Counted from the stretch's first letter, positions 7,832-18,877 are shown. The stretch is DNA of 64,000 bases from Streptomyces sp. NBC_00775 (GCF_036347135.1 NZ_CP108938.1:10540001-10604000); one strand, 5' to 3'. A program made the numbers and translations. Notes: generated from the letters alone by a model not told the origin.

Positions 7832-9727
7832 TCAGGGACGACGCCGTACGAAGCCCAGGTAGGCGAAGCCTTCGCCCTCGCGCGGCGCCCGGGTCCAGGA
7901 CCGGGTGGTGAACATGGGGAGGCTGCCCTGGGACAGGGCGAAACAGGGAAGCGAGATGCCCAGTTCGGCGTGCAGGGTCTCCAACAGGCATACCTCTCGG
8001 TCAAGATGGGTGTCAGGTGAGCCGACAAATCGCGCGGGTTCCAGGGTGTTGGGTATCGCACCCGAGCGCCGGATGTCGTTGCCCCGCACCGTGAACGCAT
8101 AGAGTTCCACGCCGCGTTCGGCCACCGAGACATGGAATGCGGCCGGGTGATCAGCCAAGTGCCGCTGCGGCTCACGCCACACCACGACGGCGCGACCCGA
8201 CGCGGAGGCGGCCGCGGCGGGGGACTGGAACAGGTGGTTGATGCCCTGGCGGGACTGGCCGTCGAAGGCGAAGGCCCACCCCTCGCTGCAGCGGCCGGCC
8301 ATGACCGCGGCCCGGTCCTCCCAGAGCTCGACGCCCTCCCGCTCGTGGTTCTGCCTCAACGGCCGGTACGCCTTGGCTGCGTGCACGGGCTCACTCAGTT
8401 CGGCACCCTCGTCGCCTATCAGAGCGGGTAGGCGACGAGGGTCGGCGCCCTCGACCCAGACGCAGCGGTACGCATCGAACGGCCGCCCATGTATCCCGGT
8501 CGTCGTCAGCCAGGTGAGACCCGGCGGGTCGAGATCGGGCGCCGGCTCGGGAGCGGGCCCGGACTCGCCTGCGCGCGGAGTCGCGAGGATCTCTCGCCCG
8601 CGCTGCGGGGTGATCAGCGACCCCAGAACCGGATCGGCGAGCAGGCCAAGGGGCGCGAGCAGCAAAGGCCCAGGTGGTATCCACTGCGTAAGCGCGTCGC
8701 GCAGCATTCGCCACGCGGCATCGGTCGCTCCCCATCGGGCCGACTCCCGGGCCTCGTTGACGGCCCGGCCCCACGCACCCGGCGGCGCATAGCGATGGGT
8801 GCCGTCGCGCAGCGCGCTCAACAGGTCCTCGGCGATTTCCCGGTCGACCCCACGGGCGGCCATCATCCCCAGCCAGTGGTCGTCTCCGCCCAGTCGCCAT
8901 TCGCCGGAGGCCGGTTCGATGGCCGACACCGTAAGGAGCTCGGGCAGATAGCGGGGGTCAGCCACAAGGGAGCCGTAGTCCCGCTGAGCGCGGGGAGCCG
9001 CCAGATGCTGCAACTGGTTCAGCAGATTGGCGCTGTTCGGTCGTCCGAAGGACCGCGCCTCCTCGAGCAAGGGCAGGGCCTCCTCATGCCGTCCGCGCAG
9101 GGCGAGGAGGCGGGCCTCCTCGACCCGGGCGTCCTGGGCGCGAGTGGTGGCGTTCTCGAAGCCCGGCCGCCCCACCCGATCGCCGTGGAAGCTCCGGTAC
9201 ATGGCCTCCATGTAGGCACGAAACGACGGGTAGCGGTCCGGGTATTCACCGCTCCAGCCCTTGTAGATGTAGAGCGCCCACTCGCCGTGCTCGTCGCGGT
9301 CGCCCGGGTCGAGCAGAGCCAGCGTCATATCGGAGTCTGTCTCCAGGCGCAGCGATCGCTGCCACATGCCGGCGAGCAGGACTTCCTGCTCGCGCGGGTC
9401 GTCGCCCAGATTCTCCTCGTACACCTCGGTCAACCCGTACGGATCCCGGGACCAGTCGATGTCCGCGATCCCACCGAGCTGATAGACCCCGGCCGTCTGC
9501 TCCACACGCCATCCGTCGCTCGCGGCCAGGAACTGGCGGTAGGAGGGCGGCAGTCGCTTCCCCAGCCGCTTCTCGACCGTGGTGATCGCGGCCTCGTCCG
9601 CCCCTGGCCTGCCCAGCCTGACGGGACTCGGACCGCCGTCCCAGTCCTCCTCGTGCTCGGCGCGGGGAACCCACTCCACCTGCCAACGGCCGAGGAAGTC
9701 CTGCCAGTTGAAAGACTCGTCGCTCAT
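7832..9727 (-). CDS. large SMI1/KNR4 (SUKH) domain protein
   Basis: This 631-residue protein has an N-terminal SUKH domain over roughly residues 30-180, with the typical RLPPSYRQFLAASDGW strand-helix and the later MTLALLDPGDRDEHGEWALY core. SUKH proteins are often immunity proteins of polymorphic toxin systems, or scaffold and regulatory proteins. The remaining 450 residues are alpha/beta with no motif I can name, and are much longer than a simple immunity protein. No toxin gene lies beside it. I chose the ATG at 9727 because the frame further upstream runs into the IS110 remnant; the ribosome-binding site is weak. Confidence 0.75.
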   Translation of the reverse strand: MSDESFNWQDFLGRWQVEWVPRAEHEEDWDGGPSPVRLGRPGADEAAITTVEKRLGKRLPPSYRQFLAASDGWRVEQTAGVYQLGGIADIDWSRDPYGLTEVYEENLGDDPREQEVLLAGMWQRSLRLETDSDMTLALLDPGDRDEHGEWALYIYKGWSGEYPDRYPSFRAYMEAMYRSFHGDRVGRPGFENATTRAQDARVEEARLLALRGRHEEALPLLEEARSFGRPNSANLLNQLQHLAAPRAQRDYGSLVADPRYLPELLTVSAIEPASGEWRLGGDDHWLGMMAARGVDREIAEDLLSALRDGTHRYAPPGAWGRAVNEARESARWGATDAAWRMLRDALTQWIPPGPLLLAPLGLLADPVLGSLITPQRGREILATPRAGESGPAPEPAPDLDPPGLTWLTTTGIHGRPFDAYRCVWVEGADPRRLPALIGDEGAELSEPVHAAKAYRPLRQNHEREGVELWEDRAAVMAGRCSEGWAFAFDGQSRQGINHLFQSPAAAASASGRAVVVWREPQRHLADHPAAFHVSVAERGVELYAFTVRGNDIRRSGAIPNTLEPARFVGSPDTHLDREVCLLETLHAELGISLPCFALSQGSLPMFTTRSWTRAPREGEGFAYLGFVRRRP

Positions 9728-9792
9728 GACCGAGATCGTGCCAGCCACCACTGACAACGAGTCACTCAGAAGGCATCCGCCGTCCGTTCTTG

Positions 9793-9986
9793 ACGGCGGT
9801 TGGTCGGGGATGGTGCGTTGTCGGTGCCGGGCTGGCGGGGCGTGTCCCGATAGGGGCCTGCCGATTTTTGTGGCGTCCTCACGATTCTGACCGCCCGGTT
9901 GGCCCGGTACCGGCAACGCGACGCGGCCCGGAAAGTCTTCTACCTGGTCAGATAGCCACAGCCAGGACCCTGCTCATAGGGGCTGT
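9793..9986 (+). mobile_element. internally deleted IS110 derivative
   Basis: Positions 9793-9922 match 244-375 of the intact element (the non-coding left end) and 9923-9986 match 1461-1524 (the right end). The whole recombinase core is removed. The breakpoint is a GCGAC|GCGGCCCG junction. It retains the candidate bridge-RNA region and both ends in 194 bp, like a MITE. Confidence 0.85.
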
Positions 9987-10011
9987 CGTGACAGATGAGA
10001 GGGTCAGGCGG

Positions 10012-10105
10012 GTGAGTGAGCCACCGATGAACACCCTGCAATACCGCTTTGACGGGCCAGAAGACGCCCCTGTCCTGATCTTGGGTCCCTCACTGGGTAC
10101 CACAT
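10012..10105 (+). pseudogene. pcaD: second 5' stump of 3-oxoadipate enol-lactonase gene
   Basis: A GTG start 25 bp after an IS110 right end, then NTLQYRFDGPEDAPVLILGP...GTTWH, the N-terminus of PcaD, broken after about 31 codons. It carries more of the gene than the stump at 5953. Confidence 0.65.
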
Positions 10106-10238
10106 GGCACAGGTTGTAGAGACCGTCCAGCGGTGTCCTTCTGATCGAGGGTGGGGACGTATTGCCAGGTCGGGCTCATGGTCCGGGAGAGTCCGCACAG
10201 TCGGTGAGACGTGCGTGCGAGCGCGACGGCCGAGACGA

Positions 10239-10273
10239 AGAAGCCCCGCAGGCATGGTCCCGACGGGGCTTCT
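10239..10273 (-). terminator. rho-independent-like hairpin after the aldo/keto reductase gene
   Basis: A perfect 10-bp stem AGAAGCCCCG/CGGGGCTTCT with a 15-nt loop lies about 75 bp past the stop of the minus-strand reductase. Confidence 0.7.
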
Positions 10274-10346
10274 GCGCGCGGCCGCCGGAGAGCCGTTTCG
10301 TCCCTGATGAGGTGTGGACCGGTCCGCGGAATGCCGCCGTCGTCCG

Positions 10347-12510
<2,164 letters not shown>

Positions 12511-12610
12511 CCGGCCGTTTCCTAACTTCTCGCGATGTGATGTGGCGAGGCTCAATGGATTTCTCGCGCAGAGCCATCAGTTATCGTACCCAGGCACTCG
12601 ATCCTGAAGG

Positions 12611-12644
12611 GGGGAAGGATTTTTCCCAGGATGAATCCTTCCCC
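12611..12644. promoter_or_regulatory. operator-like site A (double GGGGAAGGATT motif)
   Basis: GGGGAAGGATTTTTCCC at 12611-12627 is followed by an inverted copy whose reverse complement is GGGGAAGGATTCATCC (12629-12644). A CCCCTGCGCAGGGG palindrome overlaps at 12641-12654. The same motif occurs at 19907, 21915 and 23301. Confidence 0.65.
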
Positions 12645-12852
12645 TGCGCAGGGGTGGGCCGACCGTGCAAGCTTTATCTGCCTAGCAGCATCGTCCTTGG
12701 CAAGGAATTCTCGCGTCCGGACGACTACGCATGCGTTGATCCGGTGACTAATGGGTCCCCGCAAGAAAGATCCGTGGCCGCAATGCTCGCCTACAGTCAT
12801 GCTGCGGCTGCGGCTGCGACCCAATTCCCATTCCACCCCTGTTTGGAGAATC

Positions 12853-12933
12853 GTGTTCATCGTCAACGCGTACGTCGCTACGTCCGCGTCCGAACCGCTC
12901 GCTCAGGCCACCGTCGTATGGGAGCGTCCGCGT
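12853..12933 (+). pseudogene. 5' stump of a zinc alcohol dehydrogenase gene
   Basis: The GTG at 12853 follows GGAGA and encodes VNAYVATSASEPLAQATVV, the usual N-terminus of NAD(P)-dependent YahK/AdhA-type alcohol dehydrogenases. The match breaks off after about 27 codons, before the zinc-binding cysteine. It reads away from operator site A, which may once have controlled it. A hairpin at 13024-13047 follows. Nothing else is seen between here and 13329. Confidence 0.55.
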
Positions 12934-13328
12934 ACAGGAGTGCCGCGCGGCCGAGGACGACGTCCTGCACTGAGCATCTCCGCCCCCGCTCTGGAGCGGG
13001 CGGGCGAGCAGGGTGCCTAAAGCGTCGGCGGCCTGGGCGCCGCCGACCCGCCTGCCCGGTTCGGACACGCCGCTGGCGGTGCCGGCGCGCCGAGGTGTGC
13101 CGCTTTCCAGTACCACAGCCGTGGTCGGGGTATGACCAGCGAGCCGGCCGCTGGGGCAACCGTTGGCCGCCCCCTGCAAGGGAGAGCTTGATCAGGGGGT
13201 GCTTGCGGGCCGCTCGGCGATGACGGGGGCGCCCCGTGCCCTTCGCCCGGCGTCTCGACCTCCAGGTGAGGACGGGGTTGGTGGTGAAGGGGCGTTTGGG
13301 GCGCGGGATCGCGACAAGGTGCGAAGCT

Positions 13329-14204
13329 GTGGGTGTGCGACGCGATCCGAGCCTGGAGGAACTGGGCGCCTTCCTCAAGGCGCGCCGTGCCCAGCTGAGT
13401 CCCGACAAGGCCGGGCTGCCCGACAACGGTGAGCCCCGGCGTGTTCCCGGCCTGCGGCGTGAGGAAGTCGCTCAGATGGCCGCGATCAGCACCGACTACT
13501 ACACCCGGCTCGAGCAGGGACGTGTCCAGGCGTCGGCTGCCGTACTCGACGTGCTCGCACAGGTGCTCCGCCTCGACGGCGATCAGCGCGAGTACCTCCT
13601 GACCCTCGCAGGGAAGACGGCCTCGCCCATTGTCAGCCGGAGCGTTCGCCAACGAGTCCAGCCGCAGCTGCAGCACCTGCTCGACGACCTCTCCTTGACC
13701 GCGGGCTTCGTCATCGGGCGGAACACGGACCTGCTGGCGTGGAACGCCATGGCCGCCGCCCTGGTGATGGACTTCGGACATGTCCCGGAGGAACAGCGGA
13801 ACTACGTGCGCCTGGTGTTCACCGAGCCCGCCATCCGCGTGCTCTACCGGGACTGGGAGGACATGGCTCGCCTGGCCCTGTCCCATCTGCGCATGGACAG
13901 CAGGCGGAACCCTGATGACCCTCGACTGACTGCCCTTGTCGAGGAGCTTTCCGCGCTGGATGCGCATTTCCGCCTGTGGTGGACCTCGCACGATGTCGCA
14001 GTGCGGGCCGGCGGTACGAGGCTGCTCCGGCATCCCGTGGTCGGCGACCTGGCCCTCGAGCGGTCCACCTTCATGTGCGCCGAAGATCCCGAGCAGCAGC
14101 TCGTCGTGTGGACCGCGGAGCCAGGAAGCCCCGCTCACGAGGCTCTGCGCTCTCTGGCGTCCACGATCGAGAGGGCGTCTGAGGGAGTGGACAGCGCCGT
14201 GTGA
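13329..14204 (+). CDS. XRE regulator with MmyB-type ligand-binding domain (copy 1)
   Basis: This regulator of about 291 residues has an N-terminal HTH (LGAFLKARRAQLSP, then RRVPGLRREEVAQMAAIS and YYTRLEQGR). It is followed by the MmyB-like ligand-binding domain (IGRNTDLLAWNAMAAAL, then RNYVRLVFTEP and LLRHPVVGDLAL). In studied relatives this domain has a PAS-like fold that binds a small hydrophobic ligand, and the genes often neighbour SDR genes. The start is uncertain: GTG at 13329 or 13335 fits the conserved N-terminus better than the upstream ATG at 13236. It is one of three paralogues here and points convergently at the amidohydrolase gene. It probably binds the shared GGGGAAGGATT sites. 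Confidence 0.85.
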   Translation: MGVRRDPSLEELGAFLKARRAQLSPDKAGLPDNGEPRRVPGLRREEVAQMAAISTDYYTRLEQGRVQASAAVLDVLAQVLRLDGDQREYLLTLAGKTASPIVSRSVRQRVQPQLQHLLDDLSLTAGFVIGRNTDLLAWNAMAAALVMDFGHVPEEQRNYVRLVFTEPAIRVLYRDWEDMARLALSHLRMDSRRNPDDPRLTALVEELSALDAHFRLWWTSHDVAVRAGGTRLLRHPVVGDLALERSTFMCAEDPEQQLVVWTAEPGSPAHEALRSLASTIERASEGVDSAV

Positions 14205-14313
14205 CGCCTTCGCCGAGCAGGCACATCGGACCTGGGCCCTGGAGACGAGGTTCGCCGCCGGACCGGCGGCGCAGGCTTCATCACCGCGTCGGCACGTGGC
14301 TTGCCGTGGTTCA

Positions 14314-15270
14314 TCACGAGGCGCTCTGGAAGACACGCTTGGCATTTGCCGTCGTGAGCGACCGCCACGTGGCGCCTTTCGCCGGCGGCTCGGCGGCGTC
14401 GATCGCCGCGATGTGCGCGTCGGCCAGCGGGGACGGCGTCCAGCAGTAGTCACTGCCGAAGAGCACGCGGTCCGGGTCGACGAGCTTCAACAGCGCCGGC
14501 ACGTGTCGTGGGAAAGCGGTGCCCGCCATGTCGTAGTACAGACCGCGCAGTTGCTGCACCGCGTCCAACCGGGGCGGCTGCTGCGACTGCAGGAACAGGC
14601 TCATGAACTCGTTGATGCGATCAGCGAGGACGGGCACCGCACCGCCGCAGTGCGGGACGATCACTTTGATGTTCGGGTGACGTGTCAGGACGCCCGCCAT
14701 CACCATGTCGGTGACGGTACGGGCCGTGTCGAAGATGTACTCGACCATCGGCCGCGGTCTGCCGAGTGCGGACTGTTCCCAGCACACCGGTGAGGTGGGG
14801 TGCAGGAAGACGACGGCCTGGCGGCGGTCGAGTTCGGCGAAGACCGGCTCCAGGCGCTGGTCGCCCAAATACACCCCGTGCGTGTGGGTCAGCAGGGCCA
14901 CGCCGTCGGCGTCGAGTCCGTCGAAGGCGAAGGCGATCTCCTCCAAGGAGCCGTCCACGTCGGGAAGGGGCAGCGAGGCGAAGGCGCCGAAGCGACCCGG
15001 GTGGCCCCGGGCCAGTTCGGCGGTGTACTCGTTGACGCGGCGGGCGAGGAGGCGGGCCGCCTTGTCGTCGCCGAAGTGCACGCCCGGTGAGGACATGGAC
15101 AGCATCGCGGTCTCGATGCCGTTGCGGTCCATCAGGTCCAGGTGGGCTTGCACGGACCATGACGGCCAGCCGCCCATGCCGTCGGGGCGGCCGTGGCCGG
15201 CTGCCGTCGCCTGCTGGACGTAGAAGTCGGGGAGGAGATGGGCGTGGACGTCGATGAGGCCGGTGGACAT
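14314..15270 (-). CDS. ACMSD-type amidohydrolase / aromatic decarboxylase
   Basis: This 318-residue TIM-barrel metal enzyme has the metal-binding HxH in LIDVHAHLLPD near the N-terminus, a His in VFLHPTSP, a His in IVPHCGG and an Asp in LFGSDYCWTP. The subfamily contains 2-amino-3-carboxymuconate semialdehyde, gamma-resorcylate and 6-methylsalicylate decarboxylases, so non-oxidative decarboxylation of an aromatic acid is likely. The substrate is not known. The start at 15270 (MSTGLIDVHAH) fits the family better than the upstream ATG. It is the last gene of a minus-strand run beginning at 19685. It is only a distant relative of the amidohydrolase at 36445-37461. Confidence 0.85.
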   Translation of the reverse strand: MSTGLIDVHAHLLPDFYVQQATAAGHGRPDGMGGWPSWSVQAHLDLMDRNGIETAMLSMSSPGVHFGDDKAARLLARRVNEYTAELARGHPGRFGAFASLPLPDVDGSLEEIAFAFDGLDADGVALLTHTHGVYLGDQRLEPVFAELDRRQAVVFLHPTSPVCWEQSALGRPRPMVEYIFDTARTVTDMVMAGVLTRHPNIKVIVPHCGGAVPVLADRINEFMSLFLQSQQPPRLDAVQQLRGLYYDMAGTAFPRHVPALLKLVDPDRVLFGSDYCWTPSPLADAHIAAIDAAEPPAKGATWRSLTTANAKRVFQSAS

Positions 15271-15317
15271 GACGGGAGGTCCCTTCTGGTGTGTGGTGTC
15301 GTCGAGGCCGGCTCGGC

Positions 15318-16904
15318 TCACTCCACCTGCTCGCGTCCGGCCAGCCGCACCTCTTCGTAGTCCAGGGCGGTCTGGAGGCGTCGCAGCACGGTGTCGTCGA
15401 TCCGCTGTTCGTCGCGCAGGCGGACGACGGTTGCGCGCTTGTGGGCGATGAGGGCGAGGCGGAGGTCGGTGTAGTGGCGGTCGTGGAGCAGAGCGGGATC
15501 CTCGTCGGTGCCGGCGCCTTCGGCCCGTACGGTCGCCAGGTGGGCTTCGTACTCCTGGCGCAGCCTCTCCGTGACCTTGGGAGTGGTGCCCAGTTCGGCG
15601 GCGAGTTCCGGGAGCGCCTTGACGGCCTCCTCGGTTGCCGTGGTCTCGGCGAGGATCTGTTCCTCGTCGACGGAGGTGTCGCGGGGCAGCCGGGCCCAGC
15701 GCACCACGCCCGGCAGCAGCAGTCCCTGCACGACGAGGGTCACCACGATGACGCCGGAGGTGACGAAGACGATGAAGGCGCGGTCGGGGAAGGGTGCGCC
15801 CGAGTCGACGGTCTCCGGTACGGAGAGCGCCACGGCCAGCGACACCGCGCCCCGGAAGCCGGCGAAGCCGCTGACGGTGCGTACCCGGTGACTGATCCTC
15901 CGCAGCCGCTGCTGTGGACGTCGGTCGATCAGGCGGATCAGGTAGGCGGAGGAGAACAGGAACGCGAACCGGACGAGGACCAGCACCAAGCTGACCACAC
16001 CGACGGCGATCAGCGCATCCCGCAGATCTGCGCGGCTCAAGTGGCGGAACGCGTATTGGAGTTCCACTCCGACCAGGACGAACAGGGCGCCGTTGATGAT
16101 GAAGGTCGCCAGCGGCCAGAACGCCAGTGCCTGGCGTCGGTGCTCGGCCCGGATCAGGCTCGGAGCCACCTGGGCCATGATCAGTCCGCTCACGACGACA
16201 GCGAGGACACCCGAGGCGTGGATCAGTTCGGCGATCAGATAGGCCGTGAACGGTGCCAGGATCATGACGAGATTGCCCAGCAGGGGATCGGCCAGGCGGC
16301 GCCGGAGGTTCATGTTGACCCAGGCGACCCCCACTCCGACCGCGGCCCCACCGCCGTACGCCAGCAGGAACAGCGCTCCGACGTGCGCAAGGGTGAGGTG
16401 CTCCTCGCCGACGGTGATGCCGACCGCCAGTCCGTAGATGACCAGCGCCGTGCCGTCGTTGACGAGGCTCTCCGCCCGGAGCACGGTGACCTCACGGCGC
16501 GGCAGGGAACCGGCCAGCGCGCCGACCGCGGTCGCGTCCGTGGGCGCCACGGCCGCGCCCAGAACCCACGCCGGCCCCCACGGCAGTCCGAGCGCGTGCC
16601 CGGCGACCGCGACGGCCCACGCGGTGAGGATCACCAGGACCGTGCTGAGCAGCACGATGCCGCGCAGGTTCGAACGGATCTCCCGCATGGACGTGGTCAG
16701 GCTCTCCCAGTACAGCAGCACGGGGAGGAAGAGCAATAGCACGACTTCGGGCGGGAGTTGGGTTTGGCGGACGGCCGGCACGAGCCCGATGAGGGCGCCC
16801 ACGATCAGTAGGACGACGGGCGGCGCGACACCGAAGCGCTGTCCCAGGGCATTGCCCAGCAGCACGGCCGCGCCCAGGACGACGACGAGTTCAAGACCGA
16901 GCAT
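15318..16904 (-). CDS. Na+/H+ antiporter (CPA1, NhaP-type)
   Basis: This 528-residue membrane protein has about 12 hydrophobic segments in the first ~400 residues and a charged cytoplasmic tail. CPA1 signatures are clear: APTDATAVGAL, ESLVNDGTALV and the later GFRGAVSLAVAL. It should exchange Na+ or K+ for protons across the membrane. The ATG at 16904 has AGGAG upstream. It is embedded among small redox genes, 47 bp before the amidohydrolase, so it is probably co-transcribed. That is an unusual companion, perhaps for pH or ion homeostasis during use of an acid substrate. Confidence 0.92.
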   Translation of the reverse strand: MLGLELVVVLGAAVLLGNALGQRFGVAPPVVLLIVGALIGLVPAVRQTQLPPEVVLLLFLPVLLYWESLTTSMREIRSNLRGIVLLSTVLVILTAWAVAVAGHALGLPWGPAWVLGAAVAPTDATAVGALAGSLPRREVTVLRAESLVNDGTALVIYGLAVGITVGEEHLTLAHVGALFLLAYGGGAAVGVGVAWVNMNLRRRLADPLLGNLVMILAPFTAYLIAELIHASGVLAVVVSGLIMAQVAPSLIRAEHRRQALAFWPLATFIINGALFVLVGVELQYAFRHLSRADLRDALIAVGVVSLVLVLVRFAFLFSSAYLIRLIDRRPQQRLRRISHRVRTVSGFAGFRGAVSLAVALSVPETVDSGAPFPDRAFIVFVTSGVIVVTLVVQGLLLPGVVRWARLPRDTSVDEEQILAETTATEEAVKALPELAAELGTTPKVTERLRQEYEAHLATVRAEGAGTDEDPALLHDRHYTDLRLALIAHKRATVVRLRDEQRIDDTVLRRLQTALDYEEVRLAGREQVE

Positions 16905-16989
16905 GGCGCTTACTCCTGTGCCGGACCAGCTGTTGGTGGGGGTTCAGCGGCTTCCGCGGGGATCGTCTTGCTCATCGGGATCGTCCTGC

Positions 16990-17361
16990 TCATCGGGGGA
17001 TCAGCCGCAGCGTCGTGGAGCGTGCGGCGACCATGGGGTCGACGTAGGCGCCGCCGAAGCGGCCGTACTTGGTGCGGTACGCCGTGTCGATACGGTCGTT
17101 GATCTCGTCGTCCTGCACCTCCACGAAGGTGACGTCCTTGTCGACTCCGCCGGAGCGGATGTGCCCCTCGTGGCTCGCACGGGCCGTACGCCACCAGCCG
17201 CCATCCGCGCCTCGGAAGGAGCGGACGTAAAGGTCGTCACCGTCGCGGACGACCCGGATCGGCACCGGCCTCCGCAGGGTGCCGTTGCGCCTGAGCGGTG
17301 CCATCTCCAACTCGTCAGCGGTGGCGATGCGGTTGAGGTCATCGCTCGTCCATGCCGTCAT
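16990..17361 (-). CDS. DUF2255 family protein
   Basis: This 123-residue protein has the family pattern: W-x-x-DDLNRIATADELEMAPLRRNG at the start, VVRDGDDLYVRSFRG in the middle, then RASHEGHIRSGGV and DVTFVEV. The fold is a small FMN-reductase-like or pyridoxamine-oxidase-like barrel, and the function is not established. It is usually found beside oxidoreductases, as here. Complete, with an ATG start at 17361, it lies between the SnoaL-like gene and the antiporter in the same run. Confidence 0.8.
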   Translation of the reverse strand: MTAWTSDDLNRIATADELEMAPLRRNGTLRRPVPIRVVRDGDDLYVRSFRGADGGWWRTARASHEGHIRSGGVDKDVTFVEVQDDEINDRIDTAYRTKYGRFGGAYVDPMVAARSTTLRLIPR

Positions 17362-17409
17362 GGGTGTGTCTCCGATCTCCTTGATCCGGTGAGTACGCGA
17401 GGAAGCTCG

Positions 17410-17751
17410 TCAGGGTCGTCGGGCCGCCCTCGGGAAGAGATTCTCGCTTTCGAGTACCTGCCCCGAGGGACGGAACCGGGAGGCGTATCGGCCCGGTACC
17501 AGCACCTGTCCGTCGGTCTCCACCAAGAAGCGCAGCTCAAATGCGAGCGGCTCGACGGCCGCGAAGAACGCGGCGAAAGACTGCCGGATCTCCTCCGGCC
17601 CGCTGCGGGGCCCAACCCATGGCGTCAGGGCCGGATCGCCGGGGATCGTCCAGGTGGCATCGGGAGCGAAGTGAGGAAGGATCCGTTCCATGTCGCGCGT
17701 ACCGAGCGCCTTGACGTACGCCTCGACGGTGGCGATCGCCTCGCTGGTCAT
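17410..17751 (-). CDS. SnoaL-like (NTF2-fold) protein, C-terminus shortened
   Basis: This 113-residue cone-shaped NTF2-like protein starts MTSEAIATVEAYVKALGTRD and continues FAPDATWTIPGDP. The frame ends in LESENLFPRAARRP. Family members usually carry one more strand pair (about 15-20 residues) after this point, so a small deletion or frameshift near 17430 may have shortened it. SnoaL-like proteins act as cyclases, isomerases or ligand carriers; no specific reaction can be read. The ATG at 17751 was preferred over an upstream GC-rich extension. Confidence 0.7.
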   Translation of the reverse strand: MTSEAIATVEAYVKALGTRDMERILPHFAPDATWTIPGDPALTPWVGPRSGPEEIRQSFAAFFAAVEPLAFELRFLVETDGQVLVPGRYASRFRPSGQVLESENLFPRAARRP

Positions 17752-17860
17752 GGCGGTCGGTCCGTTTCTGCTGGGCTGCGGTGGGCGGGCGTTAACCGCT
17801 CGGTGGTGGCGGCGGTGGTGGGCGCGGCTCATCCCGCACCCACCACCGCCGGGCTTCATG

Positions 17861-18877
17861 TCACGGACGCAGCAGCGCCTTGATGGCCCGGCGCTCGTCC
17901 ATGGCCTTGTAGCCTTCGGCGACCTCGTCCAGGGGCAGGGTGAGGTCGAAGACCTTGCCCGGGTTGATACGGCCGCTGACGACGCGGTCGATCAGGTCGG
18001 GAAGGTAGGCGCGCACGGGCGCGGGGCCGCCGCGTAGACCGACGTGGGAGAAGAAGAGTTCCTGGCCGTCGATCTGCACGCCGTGAGGCATGCCGACGAA
18101 GCCGACGTTGCCACCCGGGCGTGCGGACTGCAGGGCCTGGTGCATCGACTCCTGGGTGCCGACGCACTCCAAAACCGAGTCGGCGCCTACGCCGTTCGTC
18201 AGTTCCTTGACGCGGGCGACGCCCTCCTCGCCGCGCTCGGTGACGATGTCGGTGGCACCGAACTCCAGGGCCAGCTTCTGCCGGGATGCGTGCCGGCTCA
18301 TGGCGATGATGCGTTCGGCGCCCAGTTCCTTCGCCGCGATGACACCGCACAGGCCCACCGCACCGTCACCCACGACGACGGCCGTCGAACCCGGCTCGAC
18401 CTCGGCCGCCTTGGCGGCGTACCAGCCGGTGCCCATGACGTCGGAGAGGGTCAGCAGATTCGGTACCAGCTCCGAGGCCGGCTGCTCCGGGGTGGCGACG
18501 AGGGTGCCGTCGGCGAGGGGGATGCGGACGTATTCGGCCTGGCAGCCGTTGGGGAAGTCACGGTGCTGGCAGGAGGTGTGGTAGCCGGCCCGGCAGACCG
18601 GGCAGGTGTTGTCGGAGGCGATGAAGGAGCCGATGACGAACTGGCCGGGCAGGACATTGGATACGTCGCTGCCGACCTCCTCGACGATGCCGACGTACTC
18701 GTGGCCGATCGGCTGCGGCTCGGTGACTGGGTTGATGCCCCGGTAGCTCCACAGGTCGGAGCCGCACACGCAGGTGGCGACGGTACGGATGACGGCGTCC
18801 GTCGGTGCGACGATCTTCGGTTCGGGGACGTTCTCCACCCGGATGTCACCAGGCGCGTGGATGATGGTGGCTCGCAT
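17861..18877 (-). CDS. zinc-dependent alcohol dehydrogenase
   Basis: This 338-residue MDR enzyme has catalytic zinc ligands C38 (CVCGSD) and H59-E60 (PIGHEYVG). A structural-zinc lobe holds C92, C95 and C103, and the Rossmann motif is GDGAVGLCG near 168. It should oxidise an alcohol or reduce an aldehyde with NAD(P). The N-terminus is complete (MRATIIHAPGDIRVENV). It lies between the cupin gene (37 bp upstream) and the SnoaL-like gene (109 bp downstream) and was probably transcribed from the 19.7-19.9 kb promoter region containing operator site B. Confidence 0.93.
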   Translation of the reverse strand: MRATIIHAPGDIRVENVPEPKIVAPTDAVIRTVATCVCGSDLWSYRGINPVTEPQPIGHEYVGIVEEVGSDVSNVLPGQFVIGSFIASDNTCPVCRAGYHTSCQHRDFPNGCQAEYVRIPLADGTLVATPEQPASELVPNLLTLSDVMGTGWYAAKAAEVEPGSTAVVVGDGAVGLCGVIAAKELGAERIIAMSRHASRQKLALEFGATDIVTERGEEGVARVKELTNGVGADSVLECVGTQESMHQALQSARPGGNVGFVGMPHGVQIDGQELFFSHVGLRGGPAPVRAYLPDLIDRVVSGRINPGKVFDLTLPLDEVAEGYKAMDERRAIKALLRP

